A DNA stretch of 52,606 nt. Origin: Nemertoderma westbladi. Lineage: Eukaryota; Xenacoelomorpha; Nemertodermatida; Nemertodermatidae. The notes below the pieces were generated by a model. That model saw only the letters and a program-made list of their open reading frames with translations. It ran no database searches and was not told the DNA's origin. How positions within the stretch are numbered: the first letter of the stretch is position 1; the number at the start of each line of letters is the position of its first letter. Location of the stretch: NCBI GenBank assembly GCA_032718475.1, contig JAUCBJ010004982.1, forward strand, positions 1-52,606, given 5' to 3'. The position numbers and the translations under genes are program-made. Below are positions 1 to 9,770 of the stretch, piece by piece.

Positions 1-2468
1 ACTCCTAAGTCATCAGCAAAGTCTAGATCAGTTAGGTACTTGGCAGGATTTCCTCGACTTCTGGAGCCAGTAGGTGGAGTTATCATCACCCCATCATCAT
101 TATGATGATCTAAGGACATGCGTAGAACATAGTCAACCACAATAATGAACAAGAATGGTGCAAGTGTGTCTCCTTGGAGGACGCCCCATAACACTTCAAA
201 TGGTTCTGTGTCACCGTCAACAGTAGACACAAATGTTGTCGAACCATCGTATACTGATCTGATTGCTGCAATAATTTCATCAGGAATCCCATATAATGAA
301 AGTATGCTGAACATACGTGAGCGAGAGACTGAATCAAAGGCCTTGAAGAAGTCAACAAAGATAACAGCCAGATGCCTGTCTTTCTTTTTTGATAATTCTT
401 CAATTATCCTTCTAAGTGCCAAAATGGGCTCCATGGTCCCACGACCTTTACGGAACCCATTCTGATTTCCACGGAGCAGTCTCTCAATGGGATCCCTGAT
501 GCGATTTAATAGAATCCTATTGTATAGCTTTGCAGCAATCGAGATCAATGAGATTCCCCGAAAAGAACCATAGAGTGTTAGGTTGCCCTTCTTGGGAACT
601 GGCACCAACTTATTTGTTTTCATTTCTTGTGGGACTCTTGTTGTTCGGTACATGTCTATTATGATGGGATAGATGAGCTTTAAACACTCAGGTATTTTAA
701 AGACCTCAGGGGGAACACCATCTACTCCACTGGCACGATTGGTCTTAATGCTCTTTGCAGCAGCCTGCACTTCTGCAAAGGAGATATCGCCAATGGGAAT
801 ATCTGGGAGTACAGACTCAGACACTTTTACTTCTATAAAGTTATCAGGCAATACCCTGTCATTATTGAGGAGCTTTTCAAAGTGGGCTTTCCAACCATTG
901 AGGCGATCGGCTGGTGATTCAGCCTTAACCTTGGTGGTTGGTTGGCTTTTCCGCCCAGTAAGCAGATTGATTGATTTCCATGCCTGGGATGATTGCCTGC
1001 TGTCGTCAGCATCATTGATGGCATCAACCTGTTGGTTTATTAGCTCCTGTAGATTAACAGAGTACTGCCTGTTCAGGGACCTAGATGCAGCCTTAACTGC
1101 ATTCTTGGCCGCTGTAGTCTGTTTGAGTCGGGACTCTTTCTGCGCCTCATGAAGGTCATTTCGGCACTTCTGAATTTTGTTGTCAGTCCAGGGGGCCCTT
1201 TTCCTGTTTCGAGGGTATACAGGAACTGTTTCTGCAGCTGCTAACTTAACTGCTTCTGTAAAGGCAGTATAGCCCTCACAGTGATCTGCCGCCTCAGAGG
1301 CAAGAGCCTCATACCTGTTGCTCAGCTGTAGTGTGAAGCTGGATCTCACACTTGGCTGTTGCAACAGAGAGGACCAGTCATGCCGCGGCAAGGCAGATTT
1401 CGTTGTTCTGCTAGCACGCAGACTAAGTCTTACCTTGGCCACAATAAGGCGGTGATCACTGGAGAAGGGTCGAAGTGTAAATGCATTACAGTCTTGTATA
1501 GAGCTCCTGTATTTCCTACGAAACAGAATATGGTCTATCTGGGACTTGTGACCACTGGGTCCACTATGAGTCCATAGCTTTCCAGTTCGCTTCTTGAACT
1601 GGGTTCCAGCCGAAAACAATCCATTTCCAGAGATAAAATCCTGAAGATGGACAGAATTTCGGTTAACACTATTGCTATAGACCCAGGGCGATGTAGGTGA
1701 TTGATGCAGACTTGCATTAAAGTCTCCCAGGAATGTTAAGAATGCATGCTGATCCACTCCATCAGTAGCTGCTTGTAGATTGTGGTAGAAATTTTCCACC
1801 TCCTCTACAGGGGCAACACTAGTTGGAGAGTAGCACACAATCAGAACCACCTTAGGAAACTTCTTAGCCAGTCTTCCAGAACATGAGAAGTGGCAACGGA
1901 TGATGCGGTTAGAGATTTGGTCTATTTTGTCCAATGCTGCATGTGCAGTTGGATTCATCAATAGACCAATTCCACCATTGCCACTATCATCTGCTGACGC
2001 GAGGGCGAGTCGCCAACCGCCCCCCATGTCCTTAATCAGAACCTCATCAGTCTGTCCAGTCTGCATTCGGTGCTCTTGAACACCCACTGCGCTAAGAGAA
2101 AGCTTATCTGCCAAGGCAGTCAGCTCACCTTGTCGCATTGGGGACCCGAGTGTTAGGGTGTTTACTGAGGCTAGTCTAGTGACTTGCCTCAGATTCACCA
2201 ATGGCTTTGTTGGTCGGGGTGGAACATGAGAGTAGCCTCCAACTCCAGAATCCCTCTCCCCATCACAATCTGGCCTCCCTGGTGACCCAGGGTTTGGGCC
2301 AGAAAGGTCATCAGGAAAGGGACTCAAAGAATTGTTGGCTGCTCTCTCTCCAGTAGGGGGTGAGACAGGCAGCCGGTCAGGAGTTAACTGACGCCTGTGA
2401 GGCCGATTGTGTCCGGTAATTCCACTGGCCTCTAGTGGCCGGACCTCCGCATTGCTAATGTAATCCAT
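1..2468 (-). CDS. LINE endonuclease/reverse transcriptase, partial, apparently open
   Basis: The frame starts at an ATG at 2466-2468 and reaches the window edge, about 822 codons. An apurinic-type endonuclease (EEP fold) comes first; its GDFNASLH and SDHRLIV motifs follow the first third. The reverse transcriptase follows, with the VDFFKAFDSV palm motif and, at 1-20, the FADD catalytic box. I checked the frame directly at the start, around 1983-2028 and at 1-57, and all three positions agree, so there is no net frameshift. The sites where the 36182-39945 copy has a lost G, a stop and a four-base insertion are clean here. I saw no stop in this frame but did not read every codon. The protein would nick DNA and copy its own RNA by target-primed reverse transcription. 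The RTE assignment rests on the domain set and the C-terminal region of sister copies. Confidence 0.65.
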   Translation of the reverse strand, partial: MDYISNAEVRPLEASGITGHNRPHRRQLTPDRLPVSPPTGERAANNSLSPFPDDLSGPNPGSPGRPDCDGERDSGVGGYSHVPPRPTKPLVNLRQVTRLASVNTLTLGSPMRQGELTALADKLSLSAVGVQEHRMQTGQTDEVLIKDMGGGWRLALASADDSGNGGIGLLMNPTAHAALDKIDQISNRIIRCHFSCSGRLAKKFPKVVLIVCYSPTSVAPVEEVENFYHNLQAATDGVDQHAFLTFLGDFNASLHQSPTSPWVYSNSVNRNSVHLQDFISGNGLFSAGTQFKKRTGKLWTHSGPSGHKSQIDHILFRRKYRSSIQDCNAFTLRPFSSDHRLIVAKVRLSLRASRTTKSALPRHDWSSLLQQPSVRSSFTLQLSNRYEALASEAADHCEGYTAFTEAVKLAAAETVPVYPRNRKRAPWTDNKIQKCRNDLHEAQKESRLKQTTAAKNAVKAASRSLNRQYSVNLQELINQQVDAINDADDSRQSSQAWKSINLLTGRKSQPTTKVKAESPADRLNGWKAHFEKLLNNDRVLPDNFIEVKVSESVLPDIPIGDISFAEVQAAAKSIKTNRASGVDGVPPEVFKIPECLKLIYPIIIDMYRTTRVPQEMKTNKLVPVPKKGNLTLYGSFRGISLISIAAKLYNRILLNRIRDPIERLLRGNQNGFRKGRGTMEPILALRRIIEELSKKKDRHLAVIFVDFFKAFDSVSRSRMFSILSLYGIPDEIIAAIRSVYDGSTTFVSTVDGDTEPFEVLWGVLQGDTLAPFLFIIVVDYVLRMSLDHHNDDGVMITPPTGSRSRGNPAKYLTDLDFADDLG

Positions 2469-2955
2469 AGTGGGGGTTGGGGGGTGCTTTTTTGCCGAGT
2501 CAGCTCTCGGGGCAAATACCGCACCCTGGTTTGCCATTCCACAGGGTGGGTGTCGCAATGGAGTCAGATATGAGGCCCATCACCCATATCTACTCTGGCG
2601 CACATGACCCACCATTGGCTGTTGCAGCTCATCTGCTGGGTCATGCCCTGTACCCTTGCTGCCAGGTGCAGGTCGCAGTGAAGTGCTCTCAGAGTGGACA
2701 TGAGAACACTCTACTCCTGACCAGCCATTGGTAGATCACCATCTGCCTGGTCAGGCCATATACCCCTGCAGCCAAGTATATGGGTCCTTAATCCAGGACC
2801 AAGTGCGTCCTTATCCCAGAACGAAGGGGGTCCTAGTTACAGGACCAGATTTGCCCTAGTAAGAGGGTCTATACAGCTACAGGTGGCACCTCCTTTATGC
2901 TGCATGGAGGTGGCAAGTTTTCTTGATCAATGACCTAGAATACCTGACCTGACCT
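1..2955 (-). mobile_element. RTE-like LINE (family A), 5' part, cut by window edge
   Basis: This minus-strand copy is nearly identical in sense to the plus-strand copy at 36182-39945. Its 5' end lies near 2955, where the AGGTCAGGTCAGG start shared with the other copy stops matching. From 2955 down to 2469 there is a leader of about 490 bp, followed by the endonuclease and reverse transcriptase frame. The window edge removes the end of the RT palm and the C-terminal region. The family has no RNase H that I can see. In copies that reach their end, the 3' terminus is a short (TAG)n run. Confidence 0.85.
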
Positions 2956-3779
2956 GAAACTGTAAGAAACTCATGACGCGCAGTTTTGAGGTTCTGACAC
3001 TGAAATCAGTGCCAGGTATGGAACTACTAAGAGTTCGCGGTGTGGTGGTGGGGGTAGGGTGGGGGGGATGTGGTGGTGGGGGTAGGGGGGGGGGGTGTGG
3101 ATATTGTCACAGTAATAAAATTAATTGCATCCTTGGTACAATCAACGCAAATATTGGAATATACAATATGCATCAATATCTTCGCATTCTACTTACTATA
3201 CTTTACAGATACTTTAAAGTGGCTATTATTGGCTATATTGTCAAAGATTGTGTTGTCGATAAATTGGACAAAGTTACATATTATCATTAATATGTAAGTA
3301 TTCCTAAGGAATTGTTGCCAGAGCTGCCAGTCTTGCTTGGCTGAAATTGAAATGTATGTAGAATTTCGTGTATAAAAATAAGATACATAAATCAAAATAG
3401 CACCATTAATTAGATAAGTAGTTGTATAATAAAAATTGAATTTTTATATAAAATTTAATATAACTTTACGTAAATAAATTGAGGTTAATTTTTCTAATCA
3501 CTATTCTATTAACCAATATTATTTAGCTGCTAGGGAAATAAATATCTTAATTACTTTAAGAATGGACAAGATCTTAATGATCTTTTAGTGAACCCTAATT
3601 CAGATTGACACATTCTTATAACGAATTACATTTAAGTTAGTTATGAGATTTATGATAAATATGAAGAGATTTCTCCACCTGTAATTGATAAGAGATAATT
3701 TGAGTTTGTTATTTAAACCACAGATTAGTATGTCACGTTGTAAAAATCCTGCAAAGTTCTAATCAACTAATGCATATTA
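2956..3779. other. Intergenic, with G-rich tract
   Basis: No gene is seen. The stretch at 3038-3097 is made of GGTGG/GGGGGTAGGG-like blocks and could form G-quadruplexes on the plus strand. The rest is AT-rich and lies between the 5' end of the LINE and the 3' end of the Ig receptor gene. Confidence 0.6.
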
Positions 3780-6700
3780 TCATGATTGATCTTCTATTCT
3801 GTAAATATTTGGGCAATAGTCTGGTACATCTGGTTTCTCGCTATCTGAGAAATCGCTGCCATTTCCATCAACATCGATATTATTAAGATTTACATGGTTT
3901 TGTGGTTGCCTCGGTGATGACTTGACCACTTCAGTATATACTGGAGTATTTTCATTATCTATTGGAGGAAAATCATATAACCTCTCTGCGTCATTCATCG
4001 CATTTGCTCTGTTACCACTACCATAAGAATTTCCAAAACCATCCGATGAATTTGTAGAATTAGTAAAGAGTTTCGATTTTCTATATTCAACTTCCAGGCA
4101 TTCACTAACTGAATTTTGTCGCTCAATCACGAAATAATCTGTGTTGTCTTCATCTGTAGTTTCGGTGTTTGATCTCCATCTATCGCTTTCCTTTTCTTCA
4201 GCAGTATTGCTTATCCTTGGTAGTAATTGGCCTTGTGGGTTGGGTTTGACAGCTTCTATTTCATTGGGGTTTGGAGAATTCTCAGAATGTTTTGCTAATT
4301 TCCTGTATTTGACATCCAAAAATTCACCATCCGAATTACTTCGCTCGATAACAAAATAATCGACTTCTGGTTGTTCCTCATCAGTAAAATCAGAACGTGT
4401 TCCAGCTATTTCTGAAGGAATTTCATTTATAACGGGTTTCATTCCTAATGCGTTCATTTTAAGTTTGTGGTTTTTTGATTTCCTGTATCTAACTTCCAAA
4501 CATTCCCCATCGGAATTACTTCTCTCAATTATAAAATAATCAGTCTCTGCCTGTTCCGTAGCAGAATTTGACCGCCCTATATTTGTATTAATATCTCCCA
4601 TTATTGTTGGCACTCCATTATCAATTTTAAATACGGAATCCAGGTCAGGAAAGTTATTTTGAATTTTAGCTAATTTCCTGTATTTAACTTCCAGACAATC
4701 ACCATCTGAGTTTTGTCTTTCAATTATGAAATAATCTGGCTGATCTTGATCTGTTGTTTCAGACCTTGTCGTTTTGGTATTACTTTCCAAACTCACACTT
4801 TTGTCTTGTGCACAGAGTGTTGATTTTATTTCTGGTTCTTCCTCAAAGGAAGATATAAAATATGCTGGATTTGCTACAGAAACACCACGAATTATATTAT
4901 CATTTTGAGTAGTATGAGTGAAATGTTTTTGATCAAAAATTAAATTTTCTGGTTTAAATCCTGTAGATGAAGTAATACTACTAAGTCTTAAAGGTTCTTC
5001 TTGCTTTGCTGCCTTGGAAAGATCTGCCATAATTGTATCCTCTACTGTTTGCCAATGGCATGTATTGCCTTCATTATCATATATATCATATTCATGATCG
5101 GTTGGATCTGCTGTGGCGGTTATTCCAGAACTCTTCTTATGTTTCTTTAATCCTATACATAGTCCACTTAGTATTTTAGCGATGCGATTTGTTGATGCGA
5201 TCTGTTTAGGTTTCTTGCATTTTTTAGCTGTATATATATCAAAGTACGTTTCACTTTCCATTTCAATATATTCATCCTGAATAATGCCTCCATCTGCGCT
5301 CGGGTTATGGTGAGATTGTTTATTCAGAACCGGTGATAATCTAGCGACCATATGGGGCACATTTACATCAACAATGTTTTTCATCAGTTTATTGGTATAT
5401 CCTTGTTGTGGTGGGTCCTTATATTGACTACGAGTAAAAACTGCATGTTGTTGTGTTTTGTGGCTATCAATATAGGAAAGTTCTGATGACTCGCCGTGGG
5501 ATGCGTACTCCGCATAAAAATCTGCTGCATCTTTTTGATCTACAATATCATTTCCAACATGATTTGGTTTACTTCTGAGGTTGAGGTCATACTCTGTGAG
5601 CGATTTTCTTTTACTTTTATGATCCGTATCATATTCTATATATTCATGATGCACATCAAATTCCGGAGGAAATAATTTTAGAGGAAATTCAGGTGGGTTT
5701 TTGTTTTTTTCTGGCTGCTTTGATTCGCGAACTATAGCATAAAAAATTGTAATAATCAAAATCATAACTATAATCACTGTAACTACACTGCCGATAATTA
5801 TTTTCATTTCTTGAGACAATTCACTGGTCACATATTGAGATGTGTAATTATAGGTAATAAGCATATTATGCCTCGCATTGCAACCCAACCAATTACATGA
5901 TTGATAGAATAATTGATATTCAAACTCCTCACTGACACCAGTCTGCACAAGCCCTGAGTACTCCTCACTTATATTGAATCGTTGCAAAAGTATTCCGTTT
6001 TTTAATGAGTTTCCCTTTTTATTTAATGGATATTGATACAAATCCATCAAGTAATACTGCGAATAACCACCATTAAACACTTTATCCCACGTTACTTCCA
6101 TTGTTGAAGCATTTATCCAACTAATTTCTATCGTTGTAGAATTCAATTCTTCTGGAACGGTTCTGATATGTAGTTCAACTACACCAGTGCCTTGTATCCC
6201 AACACCATTATTGAACTCGCAAAAATAAGTTCCACTATCTGTTACATCACTGTTAACAATTAGTAAGGTTGTCTCTGTATGCCATTGTGCAGTAATCTCA
6301 TTTGATTGCAATTCCATTGATCCCACTGAAATGAATATTTTTTTGCCATTGTCCGGTTTGATTGGTGGACTGTTGGGATCATTAAATCTCCACTCGACAT
6401 CTCCAAACTCACCTGTTGGCTGAGGCATACTCCAAGATCCACATTCCATAGTAGCATTATCGTGTATGTCAGCGTATACTACTTGATGATCTTCGTCCAA
6501 TTCCGGTGAAAACCGTACAATCAAATTGAAAGATAAATCGTGAAATTCATTATAGGTGAAATCCAAGTCATACCAACACGAAATTGATACATTAAATTGT
6601 CCAGTATTGTGTGTGGTAGCTCTAAATGCTTTGAAACTTGCGTTGGATGAATGTATAATTCCTGGTCCTTCCCAACTGTATTTGTGTTCGATGTTTGTAT

Positions 6701-7886
6701 CAATTTCTAATCGTAACTCAATCTTACTATTTCTTACAACAAAATAGCTCCCATCACTCTGTTTGGGAACTTGATTTCCGTTTGATGTAACAGTTAACTT
6801 GGGATCTATACAGTATATGACATCAATGGTTATGTTAGCTCCGTATATTTCAACGAAACAAGACTCACAGCTTAATCTGCAAACAGCATCAGTGATTACA
6901 TATTCCAGATGATCTTTTTTAACCTCAAAGTTCAAAGCAGGTCCTATCACTTGCATGTTATGGGAATCCAGCCACTCAAAATACATATCAACATCTCCTT
7001 GGAAAATCCACTCAAATGTGACGATTTGTCCTACAACAAGGGTAACATTGTATTTAGAAACTTCATATAATTCAGGTTTTTCCTGATACTCATTTCCAAG
7101 TTTTAATCCAATTATTTCACAATATTCAACTATAATTATTCCACTTTCCGATTTTTGTATATCAATATCCCCGTCCCAGTAAGTTGTTATTGCTTCACAG
7201 TTGTAACTTCCTGCATCACTTTTTAAAACTGGTGTAAACAATAGACTTTCGTAAGTATCTTCACTTATGATAACATTGTCTTTATACCATTGGATTTCTG
7301 GCCTAGGATTACTATCGTTAAAAATACATGATAGCTTAAAATCAGAACCAAGCTTGACTGTTACATTTGTAAATGGTCCCCACTTATTGTGCACCTCAAC
7401 TTGCATTGGAGGATATTCTATATCGAGAGATACTGAGCATATCTCACATGTTGTGTTCGAATAAAATGTTTCACACAGTAATGGGTGTTCGTTTTCTTTC
7501 CAAAATGTAACATTTTCTATAACAAATCGTGTTTCATTGGGTGGGATAAATATATCTGGTTTTAACTTCTGATCATTAGAAAACCATTGGTTACGATTAT
7601 TCCTTGTGTTGGTGCAACTTACGAATGCATCGCCAGTGATTATATCCTTGGATTTAAGTCGGCATGGCGACTGATTGGATGAACAACTACAGGAAACACA
7701 TTCCTGTGTGGAATTCTTTGTTACAGTAATCTCGGTATATAAGTTGTCATTCACTGTAAAATAAGCACCATCAATATTCAAAATTAAACAATACAATATA
7801 CAAATTATGAATAACATAATATCAATAGGTAAAGCTATTCTTAATTTTGTAATAAATCTAGTTACATCTAGACTTATTAATAACAA
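3780..7886 (-). CDS. Ig/FN3 cell-surface receptor with repeated tyrosine modules in its tail
   Basis: This is an uninterrupted 1368-codon frame. Residues 1-40 include a hydrophobic segment (about 22-37) that looks like a signal peptide or anchor. Ig-like domains follow at about 45-155, 158-254, 256-358, 359-456 and 458-575; the second and fifth carry the DAGSYNC and DSGTYFC signatures. An FN3-like domain (about 577-680) contains WINAS and VTWDKV strands. The membrane span is about 694-719. The tail of about 650 residues has four copies of a module with YF[IV]I, 13 residues and YRK[LS], with paired tyrosines at 1052/1069, 1117/1134, 1177/1194 and 1251/1268. It also has YIEM at 873 (PI3K-type), YTN at 830 and YDN at 936 (GRB2-type), NPAY at 1006-1009 (PTB-type) and YTEV at 1317. 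By inference it is a plasma-membrane receptor signalling through tyrosine phosphorylation. The ectodomain is nephrin-like in layout, but I cannot name an orthologue. No intron interrupts it. Confidence 0.85.
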   Translation of the reverse strand: MLLISLDVTRFITKLRIALPIDIMLFIICILYCLILNIDGAYFTVNDNLYTEITVTKNSTQECVSCSCSSNQSPCRLKSKDIITGDAFVSCTNTRNNRNQWFSNDQKLKPDIFIPPNETRFVIENVTFWKENEHPLLCETFYSNTTCEICSVSLDIEYPPMQVEVHNKWGPFTNVTVKLGSDFKLSCIFNDSNPRPEIQWYKDNVIISEDTYESLLFTPVLKSDAGSYNCEAITTYWDGDIDIQKSESGIIIVEYCEIIGLKLGNEYQEKPELYEVSKYNVTLVVGQIVTFEWIFQGDVDMYFEWLDSHNMQVIGPALNFEVKKDHLEYVITDAVCRLSCESCFVEIYGANITIDVIYCIDPKLTVTSNGNQVPKQSDGSYFVVRNSKIELRLEIDTNIEHKYSWEGPGIIHSSNASFKAFRATTHNTGQFNVSISCWYDLDFTYNEFHDLSFNLIVRFSPELDEDHQVVYADIHDNATMECGSWSMPQPTGEFGDVEWRFNDPNSPPIKPDNGKKIFISVGSMELQSNEITAQWHTETTLLIVNSDVTDSGTYFCEFNNGVGIQGTGVVELHIRTVPEELNSTTIEISWINASTMEVTWDKVFNGGYSQYYLMDLYQYPLNKKGNSLKNGILLQRFNISEEYSGLVQTGVSEEFEYQLFYQSCNWLGCNARHNMLITYNYTSQYVTSELSQEMKIIIGSVVTVIIVMILIITIFYAIVRESKQPEKNKNPPEFPLKLFPPEFDVHHEYIEYDTDHKSKRKSLTEYDLNLRSKPNHVGNDIVDQKDAADFYAEYASHGESSELSYIDSHKTQQHAVFTRSQYKDPPQQGYTNKLMKNIVDVNVPHMVARLSPVLNKQSHHNPSADGGIIQDEYIEMESETYFDIYTAKKCKKPKQIASTNRIAKILSGLCIGLKKHKKSSGITATADPTDHEYDIYDNEGNTCHWQTVEDTIMADLSKAAKQEEPLRLSSITSSTGFKPENLIFDQKHFTHTTQNDNIIRGVSVANPAYFISSFEEEPEIKSTLCAQDKSVSLESNTKTTRSETTDQDQPDYFIIERQNSDGDCLEVKYRKLAKIQNNFPDLDSVFKIDNGVPTIMGDINTNIGRSNSATEQAETDYFIIERSNSDGECLEVRYRKSKNHKLKMNALGMKPVINEIPSEIAGTRSDFTDEEQPEVDYFVIERSNSDGEFLDVKYRKLAKHSENSPNPNEIEAVKPNPQGQLLPRISNTAEEKESDRWRSNTETTDEDNTDYFVIERQNSVSECLEVEYRKSKLFTNSTNSSDGFGNSYGSGNRANAMNDAERLYDFPPIDNENTPVYTEVVKSSPRQPQNHVNLNNIDVDGNGSDFSDSEKPDVPDYCPNIYRIEDQS

Positions 7887-8268
7887 TTTATAATATTGCA
7901 GTGCGATACAGGGAGAATTTTAATAGCGATTTTGGACTGACACTCAATGATGAACAATTCATTTCCCATGGCAGCCTGACTCCGCCTTGCACACCTATCT
8001 ACGCCCCACACACATATGATGTTAAAGGAATTGTATGAATGTTATAATAAAAATTTAAATAAATAATAATATGATGGATGTCATTATAACTTTTGTTTGG
8101 CACAGCTTTACAAAGTCGGCAATAAACCCAAAATTCACCCGAAACACCAATAATAAAGTATATCTGTAGTATATAATAAAGTATATAAATCTGTTTATGT
8201 GCGCCGAGGGTGATGTTCTGGTCACCATGCGCTTGTCTGCCGTCACACGAAGAGTAGACATGCCTGCC
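7887..8268. other. Upstream flank of the Ig receptor, with SINE-tail-like relic
   Basis: This non-coding DNA lies upstream of the minus-strand receptor gene, so its promoter should lie here, but I see no convincing core promoter. At about 8082-8122 the sequence reading ataacttttgtttggcacag, then caaagtcggcaat, matches the tail of the SINE at 32538-32650 in the same orientation. Confidence 0.4.
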
Positions 8269-8866
8269 GAATATTGGGTCAACCCAATATGGATACACAG
8301 AGTTGGGGTCGCCATTGTATCCATATTGGGTCAACCCAATATGGATACACAGAGTTGGGGTCGCCATTGTATCCATATTGGGTCAACGCAATATGGATAC
8401 ACAGAGTTGGGGTTGCCATTGTATCCATATTGGGTCAACCCAATATGGATACACAGAGTTGGGGTTGCCATTGTATCCATATTGGGTCAACCCAATATGG
8501 ATACATAGAGTTGTGGTCGCCATTGTATCCATATTGGGTCAACCTAATAATGGATACACAGAGTTGGGGTCGCCATTGTATCCATATTGGGTCAACCCAA
8601 TATGGATACACAGAGTTGGGATCGCCATTGTATCCATATTGGGTCAACCCAATATGGATACACAGAGTTGTTGTCGCCATTGTATCCATATTGGGTCAAC
8701 CCAATATGGATACACAGAGTTGGGGTCGCCATTGTATCCATATTGGATCAACCCAATATGGATACACAGAGTTGGGGTCGCCATTGTTTCTATATTGGGT
8801 TAACCTAATATGGATACACAGAGTTGGGGTCGCCATTGTATCATATTGGGTCAACCCAATATTCCT
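8269..8866. repeat. 52-bp minisatellite with a palindrome in every unit
   Basis: About 12 tandem copies of a unit of 52 bp are present. Each unit contains a perfect inverted repeat: TATCCATATTGGGT, a CA spacer, then ACCCAATATGGATA, followed by a spacer reading cacagagttggggtcgccattg. Copies differ by few substitutions and single-base indels; the last two are the most diverged. Long frames run through it on both strands because the unit has few stops, but nothing suggests coding. Confidence 0.9.
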
Positions 8867-9770
8867 ATTCTTCACACTTTCACGCTGTTTCGTATGTTAA
8901 TGAAGAAAAGTGCACTTTATTTCACTATTGTCACTATTTAGTGATACAAGGCCACAGAATTACAGTTTGCAGATTCAAATTTATACGTAATGTGTAATTA
9001 TTATACCATAAGCTGATAATTTATTTTATAATTCATAATTAATTTGTAATTACGAAATTTAGTTATTTGAAGTCGAGACCAATTATATTAATCAAAAACG
9101 ATTGTTCTTTTACAATTCCGTTTTAATTACTTTTCCCCGTAGAGTGGAGAGGGAAATATTTCGATTGCGTCGAGAGTCCAACCCCCCCCCCCCCCTCCCC
9201 CCCCCCCCTCCCCTCCCCTATTATTCTTTCTGCCCACCGTTTTTCTGAAGACGAGGAAAGTTAATAATTTCAATAATTATAAAGAAAAAAGTTAATTAAT
9301 ATTAAATTTCGTTAAATTTTTGAGATCAATTACGGTCTTCCATAAAAAATTACGTGGGAATTTTCCACTCACCGCTTTAGTATGTTTTGACATGAATTTG
9401 GAACTACAAATAAATTTTCGTATTAGGTGAGACCTAGACTGTGGCCTATTTATTTATTGCTTTTGTTATAACAAACCCAAACGATATTTATTCAGGGCGG
9501 CCTTACTAATAAGATAACCATCACTACATTCTACGTGATTGTCAGACGAACTTTGGATTATTTCAAATATTTTAACACGCCATATTATATCAATATTATT
9601 TTGACATTGCTGATATTATTTAGTTGCCATTCGCAATTATCTTCTGATCACAGAAGATAATTGCGAATGTTAACTAACATCGCACATCATTCCCGTCCAG
9701 AAGAAATCCATCGCCATCAACTTGTATAGCGAGCTGTTATTAAATCTTTTACGTTATGTTTTTTTTTCAG
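8867..9770. other. Intergenic or intronic AT-rich DNA with C tract and perfect hairpin
   Basis: No gene is seen. Positions 9182-9219 form a nearly pure C tract. Positions 9628-9669 form a perfect 19-bp stem (CATTCGCAATTATCTTCTG and its complement) with a 4-base loop, extendable with mismatches by about five pairs. The region directly precedes the first visible dynein exon and ends in a pyrimidine-rich acceptor, tttttttcag, at 9761-9770. Confidence 0.7.

Noticed and set aside
145-1577. Plus-strand frames opposite the LINE
   Set aside because: They recur antisense to every family A copy and are shadows of the RT frame.
2973-3290. Small glycine-rich protein
   Set aside because: The glycine tract is a translated G-rich simple repeat, with no further support.
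3780-7886. Naming the receptor as nephrin or Kirre
   Set aside because: Ig plus FN3 layout is shared by many receptors. The tail modules do not match either family as I know it.
8274-8900. Long overlapping open frames on both strands
   Set aside because: They are translations of the 52-bp minisatellite in several frames, with no start context or domain.
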